Assembly (NCBI GenBank): GCA_038321755.1
Contig: JBBQFJ010000030.1
Coordinates: 1-27,857, forward strand
Direction: 5' to 3'
From: JALHSW01 sp038321755
GTDB taxonomy: Bacteria; Actinomycetota; Acidimicrobiia; IMCC26256; PALSA-555
Length of the DNA stretch: 27,857 bases
Part shown: positions 7,477 to 13,847 of the stretch, one piece after another
Position numbering within the stretch: the stretch's first letter is position 1
Layout of the letters: each line of letters opens with the position of its first letter
Made by a program: the position numbers and the translations under genes
The notes under the pieces: model-generated
What the model saw: the letters and a program-made list of their open reading frames with translations, nothing else
Told to the model about the DNA's origin: nothing
The model's database searches: none

Positions 7477-8199
7477 GTGGAGCACCCGCGATCGCCACGG
7501 GACTCGCAGCGCTCCCGTGTGTACCGGGCCGAGACGCCGATGCCGGTCAGTCCCCTGCCCGGACTCGATGCGTGCGCGACCTTCGCCGATCGGGTCGTGG
7601 GCACGTTGTGGTGGCAAGCGCGCTTCCCCGAGCAGACGATCGACCAGGTGCCCCGGCTCCGTCCCGGGAACGGCGCGCGGCAGGCGTTCTTCCGTCCCGG
7701 CGAGGACGTCGGCGAGGACCCCACGATCACACTCCCCCGCCGATATCGCACCAAGGGCGTCGTGCTCCACGAGCTCGTGCACTGGGCCCTCTGGAACGAG
7801 CGCGATCTCCCGCACCACGGCCGGACGTTCACGCGCGTGCTGCTCGACATCACCGAGGAGTTCCTCGGCGCCGAACGAGCCGCGATCCTCGCCGACTCGT
7901 ACCGCGAGCAGCGCGTCCACGTCGGTCGCGCTGCACGCGTGGGCCCCGACGGTCGGCCGCGGTACGGCTGGGACGAACGACTCCGCCTCTCGCGCGGGCG
8001 CCGCCTCGTCGTCCGCTTCCGGAGCGCCGACGACGAGGGCGCCATCGCGACCGGCGTGCTCGTGACGACGGGACCCGGCGGGCACGAGCTCACGCTCGAC
8101 CCCAGCGACGGCGGCGACGGCGGTGACGGGGTGACGCGCGTCCCGACCAAGTCGGTCTGGTCCGTCGAGGCACCGGGGGCCGAGACGCCGACCCGGTAG
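7477..8199 (+). CDS. HExxH zinc metallohydrolase-like protein, TIGR04338-type
   Basis: The 240-aa protein opens with RDSQRSRVYRAE (residues 8-19) and carries the zinc-protease-like motif HELVH (98-102) with a candidate third ligand at His113/His114 in LPHHGRTFTRVLLD. This arrangement matches, from memory, the actinobacterial TIGR04338 family of putative metallohydrolases, whose substrate is unknown. Family members are shorter (about 150-170 aa), and the last 70 residues here are a basic/Gly-rich extension with a DGGDGGDG run. No signal peptide or membrane segment is present, so it is probably cytosolic. GTG 7477 keeps the conserved N-terminus; no good Shine-Dalgarno precedes it. Its TAG stop is part of the candidate promoter of the next gene. 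Confidence 0.75.
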   Translation: MEHPRSPRDSQRSRVYRAETPMPVSPLPGLDACATFADRVVGTLWWQARFPEQTIDQVPRLRPGNGARQAFFRPGEDVGEDPTITLPRRYRTKGVVLHELVHWALWNERDLPHHGRTFTRVLLDITEEFLGAERAAILADSYREQRVHVGRAARVGPDGRPRYGWDERLRLSRGRRLVVRFRSADDEGAIATGVLVTTGPGGHELTLDPSDGGDGGDGVTRVPTKSVWSVEAPGAETPTR

Positions 8200-8202
8200 C
8201 CT
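8197..8202 (+). promoter_or_regulatory. Candidate -10 TAGCCT overlapping the metallohydrolase stop codon
   Basis: TAGCCT begins at the TAG stop of the upstream gene and ends 8 nt before ATG 8211, the same leaderless geometry as at 6558. No -35 element is recognisable. Confidence 0.5.
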
Positions 8203-8210
8203 GCGCGTCC

Positions 8211-9128
8211 ATGCAGGAAGGCAGCCGCAAAGCGATCTTCGCCGCCTTCTTCGCGAACCTCGGGATCGCGATCGCAAAGTTCGTCGCGTTCCTGCTCACC
8301 GGGGCGTCGTCGATGCTCGCCGAGTCCATCCACTCGTTTGCCGACACCGGCAACCAGGGGTTGCTCTTCCTCGGCGGGAAGCGATCGGCGCGTCCGGCCG
8401 ACGAGCTGCATCAGTTCGGGCACGGGGGCGAGCGCTACTTCTGGGCCTTCGTCGTCGCGCTCGTGTTGTTCTCGCTCGGGGCCGTGTTCGCGATCTACGA
8501 GGGCGTCGACAAGCTGATCCACCCCCACGGCCTCGAGGACCCCCTCGTCGCCTACATCGTGCTGGGCGTCGCCATCGTCCTCGAGAGCTTCTCGCTCCGA
8601 ACCGCGGTCCGCGAGGCAAACCCCGAACGACACGGTCGCTCCTGGTGGAGGTTCATCCGGACCGCGCGGAGTCCCGAGCTGCCGGTCGTCCTGCTCGAGG
8701 ACCTCGCCGCTCTCTGCGGACTGGCGTTCGCACTCATCGGGATCACGCTCAACGTGATCACGGACGAACCGGCCTTCGACGCGCTCGGCAGCATCGCCAT
8801 CGGACTGCTCCTCGCGGTCGTCGCGATCATCCTCGCCGTCGAGATGAAGAGCCTCCTGCTCGGCGAGTCCGCAATCCCCGAGGAGCAGCGCGCGATCGAG
8901 GCGGCGATCACCGCCGACCCCGACGTCGAGCACCTCGTGCACCTCCGCACGCTGCACCTGGGCCCCGAGGAGCTCCTGGTCGCCGCAAAGGTCGACCTGG
9001 GTGATCGATCGAGTCACGAGATCGCGCTCGCCATCGACGCGCTCGAGGTCCGCGTGCGCGCCGCCGTCCCGATCGCTCGCGTGATCTACATCGAGCCCGA
9101 CGAGTACCGTTCCCCGAGCGGGACCTGA
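8211..9128 (+). CDS. Cation diffusion facilitator (CDF) family metal transporter
   Basis: The 305-aa membrane protein exports divalent cations such as Zn, Mn or Fe by proton antiport. The first transmembrane segment (KAIFAAFFANLGIAIAKFVAFLLTG) is followed by the CDF signature SSMLAESIHSFADTGNQ, with His41 and Asp45 as half of the transport metal site; Glu163/Asp164 in VVLLEDLAAL probably supply the other half. Further helices lie at about 76-98, 112-128, 160-181 and 188-211. A C-terminal cytosolic ferredoxin-like domain begins near residue 222 (AIPEEQRAIEAAITADPDVEHL). The GNQ-containing signature resembles the ZnT9-like branch. There is no Shine-Dalgarno; TAGCCT 8 nt upstream suggests leaderless expression. 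Metal specificity cannot be read from the sequence. Confidence 0.93.
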   Translation: MQEGSRKAIFAAFFANLGIAIAKFVAFLLTGASSMLAESIHSFADTGNQGLLFLGGKRSARPADELHQFGHGGERYFWAFVVALVLFSLGAVFAIYEGVDKLIHPHGLEDPLVAYIVLGVAIVLESFSLRTAVREANPERHGRSWWRFIRTARSPELPVVLLEDLAALCGLAFALIGITLNVITDEPAFDALGSIAIGLLLAVVAIILAVEMKSLLLGESAIPEEQRAIEAAITADPDVEHLVHLRTLHLGPEELLVAAKVDLGDRSSHEIALAIDALEVRVRAAVPIARVIYIEPDEYRSPSGT

Positions 9129-9134
9129 CGAAGA

Positions 9135-9151
9135 GCGCCCTGACCGGGCGC
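9135..9151 (+). terminator. Small hairpin after the CDF gene
   Basis: GCGCCC (9135-9140) pairs with GGGCGC (9146-9151) around the loop TGACC. It lies 6 nt after the CDF stop and has no T-run. It could be a weak terminator or simply a 6-bp chance inverted repeat. Confidence 0.35.
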
Positions 9152-9155
9152 CCTC

Positions 9156-9190
9156 ACCAGGCAGCCCGACCAGGTAGCCCGACCAGGTAG
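9156..9190 (+). repeat. 13-bp tandem repeat, 2.7 copies, running into a Shine-Dalgarno
   Basis: Units are 9156-9168 (accaggcagcccg), 9169-9181 (accaggtagcccg) and 9182-9190 (accaggtag). The third copy is cut short exactly where the AGGAGG ribosome-binding site (9189-9194) of the next gene begins. A structurally equivalent array lies at 22116-22151. Confidence 0.9.
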
Positions 9191-9202
9191 GAGGTGCTCC
9201 TG

Positions 9203-9568
9203 ATGAGCGACGAAGCCGCGACCCGGGCCGCCGTCGACGCGTTCAACGAAGCGTTCAACGCGCACGACGTCGACGGTGTGATGGCGTGCATGACCGACGA
9301 CGCGGTGTTCGAGAGCACCTCGCCGCCGGCCGGCGAGCGGCACGAGGGCGCCGCCGCGGTCCGCGCGGCGTGGGACGCATTCTTCGCGGCGTCGCCGAAG
9401 GCGCACTTCGACGCCGAAGAGGTCATCACGACCGACGACCGATGCGTCGTCCGGTGGATCTACACGTGGCAGGACGACGCCGGCGCGACCGAACAGCTCC
9501 ACGGTGTCGACGTCCTGCGCGTCCGCGACGGCAAGGTCGCGGAGAAGCTCGCCTACGTGAAGGGCTGA
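9203..9568 (+). CDS. SnoaL-like / NTF2-fold protein
   Basis: The 121-aa protein has the cone-shaped NTF2-like fold pattern: an N-terminal helix ATRAAVDAFNEAFNAHDVDGVMACMTDDAVFES, then ERHEGAAAVRAAWDAFFAASP, then alternating beta strands (FDAEEVITTDDRCVVRWIYTWQD and LHGVDVLRVRDGKVAEKLAYVKG). These are typical of SnoaL-like ketosteroid-isomerase-type proteins, small cytosolic enzymes or binding proteins of varied function. ATG 9203 is chosen over the in-frame GTG at 9194 because AGGAGG (9189-9194) lies 8 nt upstream of it. The gene ends 12 bp before the convergent gamma-carbonic-anhydrase-like gene. Substrate unknown. Confidence 0.85.
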   Translation: MSDEAATRAAVDAFNEAFNAHDVDGVMACMTDDAVFESTSPPAGERHEGAAAVRAAWDAFFAASPKAHFDAEEVITTDDRCVVRWIYTWQDDAGATEQLHGVDVLRVRDGKVAEKLAYVKG

Positions 9569-9580
9569 GGTGTCTTCGGG

Positions 9581-10099
9581 TCAGTCGAGGCGACGCAGCT
9601 CGGCGCGGAACCGGTGGCCGTTCGCCACGTAGCCCTGCGCCAGCCGGGCGATCATCCCCGGCTCGACGGCGTCGAGGCGCAGCTTGGCCGGGACGCCGAG
9701 CGCCATCGCGCCGGTGGGCACCTCCATCCCGTTCGGTACGAGCGCACTCGCACCCACGAGCGCACCGCTGCGAACGACGGCACCGTGCAACACGACCGAG
9801 TTGGTGCCGATGAGCGAGCCGTCCTCGACAGTGCAGCACTCGAGGTGTGCGAGATGACCGACGACGCAGTCGTCACCGACGATCGTGGGGATCGCCCGGG
9901 TCGTGTGCACAACGGTGCCGTCCTGGATCGACGTGCGCAGCCCGACCTCGATGATCCCGTAGTCACCGCGCAGCACTGCCTGCGGCCAGATGGTGGATTC
10001 GGCACCGATCGTGACGTTCCCGATCACGGTCGCGTCGGGATGGACAAAGGCGTCGGGGTGGATGGTGGGCGTGAGGTCGCCGAGCGCATAGATGGCCAT
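9581..10099 (-). CDS. Gamma-carbonic-anhydrase-like left-handed beta-helix protein
   Basis: The 172-aa protein consists of imperfect hexapeptide repeats (IHPDAFVHPDATVIGNVTIG, then STIWPQAVLRGDYG) that form a left-handed beta-helix, and belongs to the gamma-carbonic anhydrase/PaaY/YrdA group. The expected RGD, SIQDGTVVHTT and VVGHLAHLECCTVEDGSLIG segments are present. Two of the three canonical zinc histidines are clear (His65, His82), but the third position, five residues after His82, is Glu87; His85 lies nearby and may substitute. Activity as carbonic anhydrase is therefore uncertain. ATG 10099 is preferred over longer in-frame extensions because homology starts there and a TACCGT -10 lies 7 nt upstream. 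It is divergent from the PhyH gene. Confidence 0.88.
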   Translation of the reverse strand: MAIYALGDLTPTIHPDAFVHPDATVIGNVTIGAESTIWPQAVLRGDYGIIEVGLRTSIQDGTVVHTTRAIPTIVGDDCVVGHLAHLECCTVEDGSLIGTNSVVLHGAVVRSGALVGASALVPNGMEVPTGAMALGVPAKLRLDAVEPGMIARLAQGYVANGHRFRAELRRLD

Positions 10100-10106
10100 G
10101 GCGCCG

Positions 10107-10116
10107 ACGGTAGCCT
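10107..10116. promoter_or_regulatory. Bidirectional overlapping -10 (ACGGTAGCCT) for the PhyH and gamma-CA genes
   Basis: TAGCCT (10111-10116, plus) ends 7 nt before GTG 10124. TACCGT (10112-10107, minus) ends 7 nt before ATG 10099. The two boxes share the central TA. The whole gap between start codons is 24 bp, so both messages would be leaderless and initiate about 24 bp apart in opposite directions. The same 10-mer on the other strand occurs at 22091-22100. Confidence 0.6.
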
Positions 10117-10123
10117 TCGAGTC

Positions 10124-10945
10124 GTGAGCGACGTCACGGCACACCTCGCGGCCGTCGAACGCGACGGGTACACGATCCTCGAGGACGTCATCGGTGCCGA
10201 CGTCATCGACGCGCTCAACGACGACCTCCTCCGGCTCGAGACGGCGTACGACGTGCGCCCGGCCGAGAATGCCTTCGAGGGCACGCGCACCGTCCGCATC
10301 TACAACCTGCTCGCGCTGGGAACGATCTACGAGCAGATCCCCGTGCACCCCGACGTGCTCCCCGTCGTCGAGGGGGTCCTCGACCGCGGCTGCCTGGTGT
10401 CGTCGTTGTCGTCGATCAGCATCACCGCGGGCGAGGACGCCCAGCCCATCCATGCCGACGACCAGCTCATCCCGCTTCCCAAGCCACATGCGCCGCTTGT
10501 GTGCAACACGATGTGGGCGCTGACCGACTTCACCGAGGCGAACGGCGCGACGCGCGTCATCCCCGGTTCCCACCTGTCCGACCACAGCCCCGACTTCGGA
10601 CAGCCCTACGACAGCGTTCCCGCCGAGATGTCGCGTGGCAGCGTGCTCCTCTGGCACGGGAGCCTGTGGCACGGGGGTGGCGCGAACACCACCAACGAAC
10701 GGCGCGTGGGTGTCGCGATGAACTATTGCGCCGGGTACGTGCGCCAGCAGGAGAACCAACAGCTCGGCATCCCGCGCGACGTCGCGGCCGGCTTCGCACC
10801 CCGATTGCGCGAGCTCGTCGGGTACGGCGTCTACCACGGTCTCATCGGACACATCGACAAGCGAGACCCCGTCGCGATGCTCGGCGCCGCGCCGTCGGGT
10901 GCGGTCGGGAACGACGGCGACGCGACGGTCTTCGGTCGGACCTAG
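10124..10945 (+). CDS. Phytanoyl-CoA dioxygenase (PhyH) family Fe(II)/2-oxoglutarate oxygenase
   Basis: This 273-aa cytosolic protein has the PhyH double-stranded beta-helix pattern. It begins HLAAVERDGYTILEDVIGADVID, the usual opening of the family. The facial triad is His110 and Asp112 in IHADDQ plus the distal His183 in LWHGGGANTT, and Arg193 or Arg194 of NERRVGV would bind the 2-oxoglutarate carboxylate. GATRVIPGSH (141-150) is another family signature. The enzyme would hydroxylate an unactivated carbon of an unknown substrate, releasing CO2 and succinate. The GTG start lacks a Shine-Dalgarno and fits the leaderless pattern. Whether sharing a promoter with a gamma-CA-like protein reflects CO2 handling is speculation. 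Confidence 0.88.
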   Translation: MSDVTAHLAAVERDGYTILEDVIGADVIDALNDDLLRLETAYDVRPAENAFEGTRTVRIYNLLALGTIYEQIPVHPDVLPVVEGVLDRGCLVSSLSSISITAGEDAQPIHADDQLIPLPKPHAPLVCNTMWALTDFTEANGATRVIPGSHLSDHSPDFGQPYDSVPAEMSRGSVLLWHGSLWHGGGANTTNERRVGVAMNYCAGYVRQQENQQLGIPRDVAAGFAPRLRELVGYGVYHGLIGHIDKRDPVAMLGAAPSGAVGNDGDATVFGRT

Positions 10946-10952
10946 CGGAGCG

Positions 10953-11765
10953 CTACATGATCACGGCGCCGCCGTCGACGGCGAGCGCGTGACCGACCAT
11001 GAACGACGCCGCGTCCGACAGCAACCACACCATCCCGGCCGCGATCTCCTCGGGGCGCGCGAGCCGCCCGATCGGCGCAGAGTTGGCCATCGCCTTCTCG
11101 ATCTCGGGGTTCCCACCCATCCAGCCTTCGAGCATCGGGGTGCGCGTGCTCCCGGGACACACCGCGTTGATGCGCACGCCGGCCTTGATGTACTCGAGGG
11201 CCGACGCCTTGGTGAGGCCGAGCACCCCGTGCTTGGTCGCGACGTAACCGGGGAGGCCGGCGAAGCCCATGAGCCCCGCGCCCGACGAGGTGTTGACGAT
11301 CGCGCCACCACCCTGGGCCACCATCTGGGGGATCTCGTACTTGAGCCCGAGGAAGACGCCGGTCAGGTTCAGCGCGACGACCTGGTTCCACTCCTCGAGC
11401 GTGTAGTCGGCCGTCGGCTTCGTCGGGCCGGTCGTCCCCGCGTTGTTGATCGCGGCGTCGAGGCGACCCCACCGGTCGACGGCGCCAGCCACCATCGCCT
11501 GCACATCGCGCTCGGACGTGACGTCGGTGCGCAGGAACACGGCCTCGCTCCCGGCGTCGACGCACTGCTGGACGGTGGTCGCGCCGCCCGCCTCGTCGAC
11601 ATCGGCCACCAGGACCTTGGCCCCCCGCTCGGCCAGCATGCGCGCCGCGGCCTGACCCAGGCCCGAACCCCCGCCGGTGACCAGGGCGACGCGATCGGCG
11701 AAGTCCTGCTCCTTCGGCCCCGAACCTGTCTCGCTGCTCTCACTCACTGGGCTGGCTCCATCCAT
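10953..11765 (-). CDS. Short-chain dehydrogenase/reductase, NAD-type (SDR)
   Basis: The 270-aa protein is a classical SDR. TGGGSGLG (30-37) is the dinucleotide motif, and VADVDE with Asp55 at the end of strand two suggests NAD. NNAG is at 107-110, the catalytic Ser at 160/161 (NTSSG), Tyr174 and Lys178 in YVATK, and PGSTRTPM follows the active site. The C-terminal ALAVDGGAVIM is the common end of 3-oxoacyl-ACP-reductase/glucose-dehydrogenase-like SDRs. ATG 11765 is chosen because longer in-frame extensions encode low-complexity sequence that overlaps the divergent gene; a weak AGAGAG lies upstream. It ends 7 bp from the convergent PhyH gene. The substrate is not identifiable. Confidence 0.87.
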   Translation of the reverse strand: MDGASPVSESSETGSGPKEQDFADRVALVTGGGSGLGQAAARMLAERGAKVLVADVDEAGGATTVQQCVDAGSEAVFLRTDVTSERDVQAMVAGAVDRWGRLDAAINNAGTTGPTKPTADYTLEEWNQVVALNLTGVFLGLKYEIPQMVAQGGGAIVNTSSGAGLMGFAGLPGYVATKHGVLGLTKASALEYIKAGVRINAVCPGSTRTPMLEGWMGGNPEIEKAMANSAPIGRLARPEEIAAGMVWLLSDAASFMVGHALAVDGGAVIM

Positions 11766-11854
11766 CTCTCTCTTGGGCTCGCTCTCTCTGGCTCGCCTGG
11801 CGTGCTCGCTCGGGTGGCATTCTGCCCCTTCAGAGAGCGGGCCATGACGCCGAT

Positions 11855-13840
11855 ATGTCGCGCGTGGCCACAACCGTCGAACACCCCGAGACAGACGGCA
11901 GCTCGTCCAGCCTGGGCTCGAAGGATCTGGGCTCGCGGGAGATGGGCTCCAAGGACGTCGGGCGCCACCTCCGTCAGGTCCGGCGCAAGCAGGGCCTCTC
12001 GCGTGCCGAGGTGGCCCGCTCCGCCGGTCTGACCCGCCGGGAGCTCGCCGCCTACGAGCGCGGCCGCATCGTCATCCCGGAGAGCGACCTCTGGTGCCTC
12101 GCCGGATCCTGTGGCGTCGACGTCAACGAGCTCCTGCCGGAACGGGCACCGCTCCGGGTCGGCTCCGGGCTCTCGTCCCTCGCCATGGGCGACAGCATCC
12201 GCCGGCTCCGAGAGCCGGGCCAGCCCGACGGCATGCTCCGCGAGTACGTCTCGATGGTCTTCGAGCTGCGAAACCTGCCGCCCGGCAGCCGCATCCCGCT
12301 TCGCGAATCCGACCTCGTGGTCCTCGCCGAGGCGCTCGGCGGCGCGCCCGACATCATCGAGTCACGGCTGATGGAGCTCATCGGCGCGAACCGAGAGGAA
12401 GCGGCCCGCCTCCGGGCCATGATCCTTCCGCCGCTGTCGCTCCCATCGGCGCTCCCGTCCTCGTCCGACCCCTACGCGGCGTACCGCGTGCCCGAGACTG
12501 GCGCACCCGTCGTCGACTTCTTCTCCGCACCGCGCGCGCAGGATCCCTTCTCGCCGCAGCCGTCACCCGAACGATCTGGCGAACCATCAGGACAACCATC
12601 AGGACAACCATCAGGACAACCGGCACCGGCCGACCTGCAGGACGCGTCCGCGCCGGCGTTCGGCGGGAACGGGACGAACCCGTTCGACCCCGGCACGCCG
12701 TTCGAGCCCGTTGCGTGGGACCCCACCGCACCGTTCGAGTCGGCGACGTCGGCAGATGCCACGGCAACGTTCGAGACGGGCCAACCCTTCGAGACCTCTC
12801 CGGCGATGGCCGAGGGCGAGCCGACGATCGACCCGTTCGCGATGCCGATGCCGACCCTTCGACCCGATCCCTTCGGCGTGACATCACCCCCGAACGGCGA
12901 CGACGGCATCGACGGCTTCGTGGTGGACGTGCCCGACGGCCCGCTCGCGGGGATGTCGACGAGCAGTGACCTGCCGGAGACCAGTGGCTTCCTCGCCACG
13001 ACCGAGGCGCCCGCGCTCGAGGTCGGCGATGCCGACACGACGCTCACCGACTGGGCCGGCCTGCGGGACGCCGCGGCGGTCGCGGACGCACCCCCGGACG
13101 TGATCCTCCCAGACGTGATGCCCGGAGACGGCGTGATCCTCGGAGACGGCTGGGGTGCGCTGACGGTCGACGACGTCACCGACATCGAGCCCGGCCCCGA
13201 GTCGGACGCCGCGCCCATCGCATGGCGCGCCGACATGTTCACCAGCGACCTCGTCGTCGCAGCTGCCGCACTCCCCGCGAACACCGGTCAGTTCCAGCTC
13301 GCGAGCAACGGCTGGCAGGTCGGCGGACTGTTCCCGGCGACCGCCATGGCCGACGACGGCGCACTCGCGCTGCGGCGCGCCGACACGCGCTGGGCGCTCT
13401 CGGACCTCGAGGCGACGAGCGACTTCACCGTCGAAGCCGTGCTCGACTACCGAGCGGGCGCAGGCTTCGGCCTCCTGTTCCGAGCAAGCGTCGACGCGCA
13501 TGACCGCGTGACCGGGTACTCGTTCGATCTCGATCCCATCACCGGTGGCGGTGGATACCTCGTGCGCCAGTGGGATGACAACCGAGCCCACTGGCAGCCG
13601 ATCGTGCACGCCACGACGACCGACCCTGCGCAGCTGTACGGACGGCACACCGTCACGCTCACCGTGCAGGGCGATCGCCTCGGCGTCGTCGTCGACGGCG
13701 AGAACGTGCTGGCAGTGCCCGCCTTGTCACGAGCGTCGATCGAGCTCGGCCGCGAGCCGTGTCGGGGCGCCGGCCTCGGCGTCCACGCCGGTGCGACGAC
13801 CGAGCTCACGGTCGACACCTTCCGCGCCGCACAGCACTGA
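11855..13840 (+). CDS. XRE-type helix-turn-helix protein with long acidic linker and C-terminal lectin-like beta domain
   Basis: I do not recognise this 661-aa architecture as a named family. Residues 1-35 are Ser/Gly-rich with a five-residue repeat (LGSKD/LGSRE/MGSKD). Residues 36-92 form an XRE/Cro HTH (VGRHLRQVRRKQGLSRAEVA, SAGLTRRELAAYERGR, then LWCLAGSCGVDVNELLP). Residues 107-190 are a second helical region ending LRESDLVVLAEALG... REEAARLRAMIL. Residues 195-470 are a low-complexity acidic/Pro-rich linker with SGQP repeats and PFEP/PFES/PFET motifs. Residues 475-660 are beta-rich (WQVGGLFPATAMADDGALALRR, DFTVEAVLDYRAGAGFGLLFRAS, RHTVTLTVQGDRLGVVVDGENVLAVPAL, GLGVHAG, LTVDTFRA), the pattern of a concanavalin-like/LamG or DUF1080 jelly roll. 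There is no signal peptide or membrane segment, so it should be cytosolic, possibly a DNA-binding sensor. It is divergent from an SDR gene and convergent with the methyltransferase gene. Confidence 0.85.
   Translation: MSRVATTVEHPETDGSSSSLGSKDLGSREMGSKDVGRHLRQVRRKQGLSRAEVARSAGLTRRELAAYERGRIVIPESDLWCLAGSCGVDVNELLPERAPLRVGSGLSSLAMGDSIRRLREPGQPDGMLREYVSMVFELRNLPPGSRIPLRESDLVVLAEALGGAPDIIESRLMELIGANREEAARLRAMILPPLSLPSALPSSSDPYAAYRVPETGAPVVDFFSAPRAQDPFSPQPSPERSGEPSGQPSGQPSGQPAPADLQDASAPAFGGNGTNPFDPGTPFEPVAWDPTAPFESATSADATATFETGQPFETSPAMAEGEPTIDPFAMPMPTLRPDPFGVTSPPNGDDGIDGFVVDVPDGPLAGMSTSSDLPETSGFLATTEAPALEVGDADTTLTDWAGLRDAAAVADAPPDVILPDVMPGDGVILGDGWGALTVDDVTDIEPGPESDAAPIAWRADMFTSDLVVAAAALPANTGQFQLASNGWQVGGLFPATAMADDGALALRRADTRWALSDLEATSDFTVEAVLDYRAGAGFGLLFRASVDAHDRVTGYSFDLDPITGGGGYLVRQWDDNRAHWQPIVHATTTDPAQLYGRHTVTLTVQGDRLGVVVDGENVLAVPALSRASIELGREPCRGAGLGVHAGATTELTVDTFRAAQH
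11912..11956 (+). repeat. Degenerate 15-bp tandem repeat (3 copies) in the N-terminus of the XRE protein
   Basis: The units 11912-11926, 11927-11941 and 11942-11956 encode LGSKD, LGSRE and MGSKD. Only the ggctc core is well kept at DNA level, so this looks like an older duplication. Confidence 0.6.
12580..12620 (+). repeat. 12-bp tandem repeat encoding SGQP units
   Basis: acaaccatcagg repeats perfectly at 12592-12603 and 12604-12615, with a related unit before it (12580-12591) and a partial one after it (12616-12620). In frame this gives the protein repeats SGEP, SGQP, SGQP, SGQP in the linker of the XRE protein. The ccatcagg core is AT-richer than the surrounding sequence. Confidence 0.85.
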
Positions 13841-13847
13841 CGCTCAC

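Noticed and set aside
7362..9017. 551-aa open frame on the minus strand opposite the metallohydrolase and CDF genes
   Set aside because: Shadow frame: low-complexity Arg/Asp/Glu sequence without domain features.
9156..9190. Repeats considered as a CRISPR fragment
   Set aside because: The units are 13 bp, directly abutting with no spacers, and no cas gene is present.
6572..9568. SDR, metallohydrolase, CDF and SnoaL genes considered as one functional pathway
   Set aside because: Several have their own candidate promoters and their functions do not connect; co-orientation alone is weak evidence.
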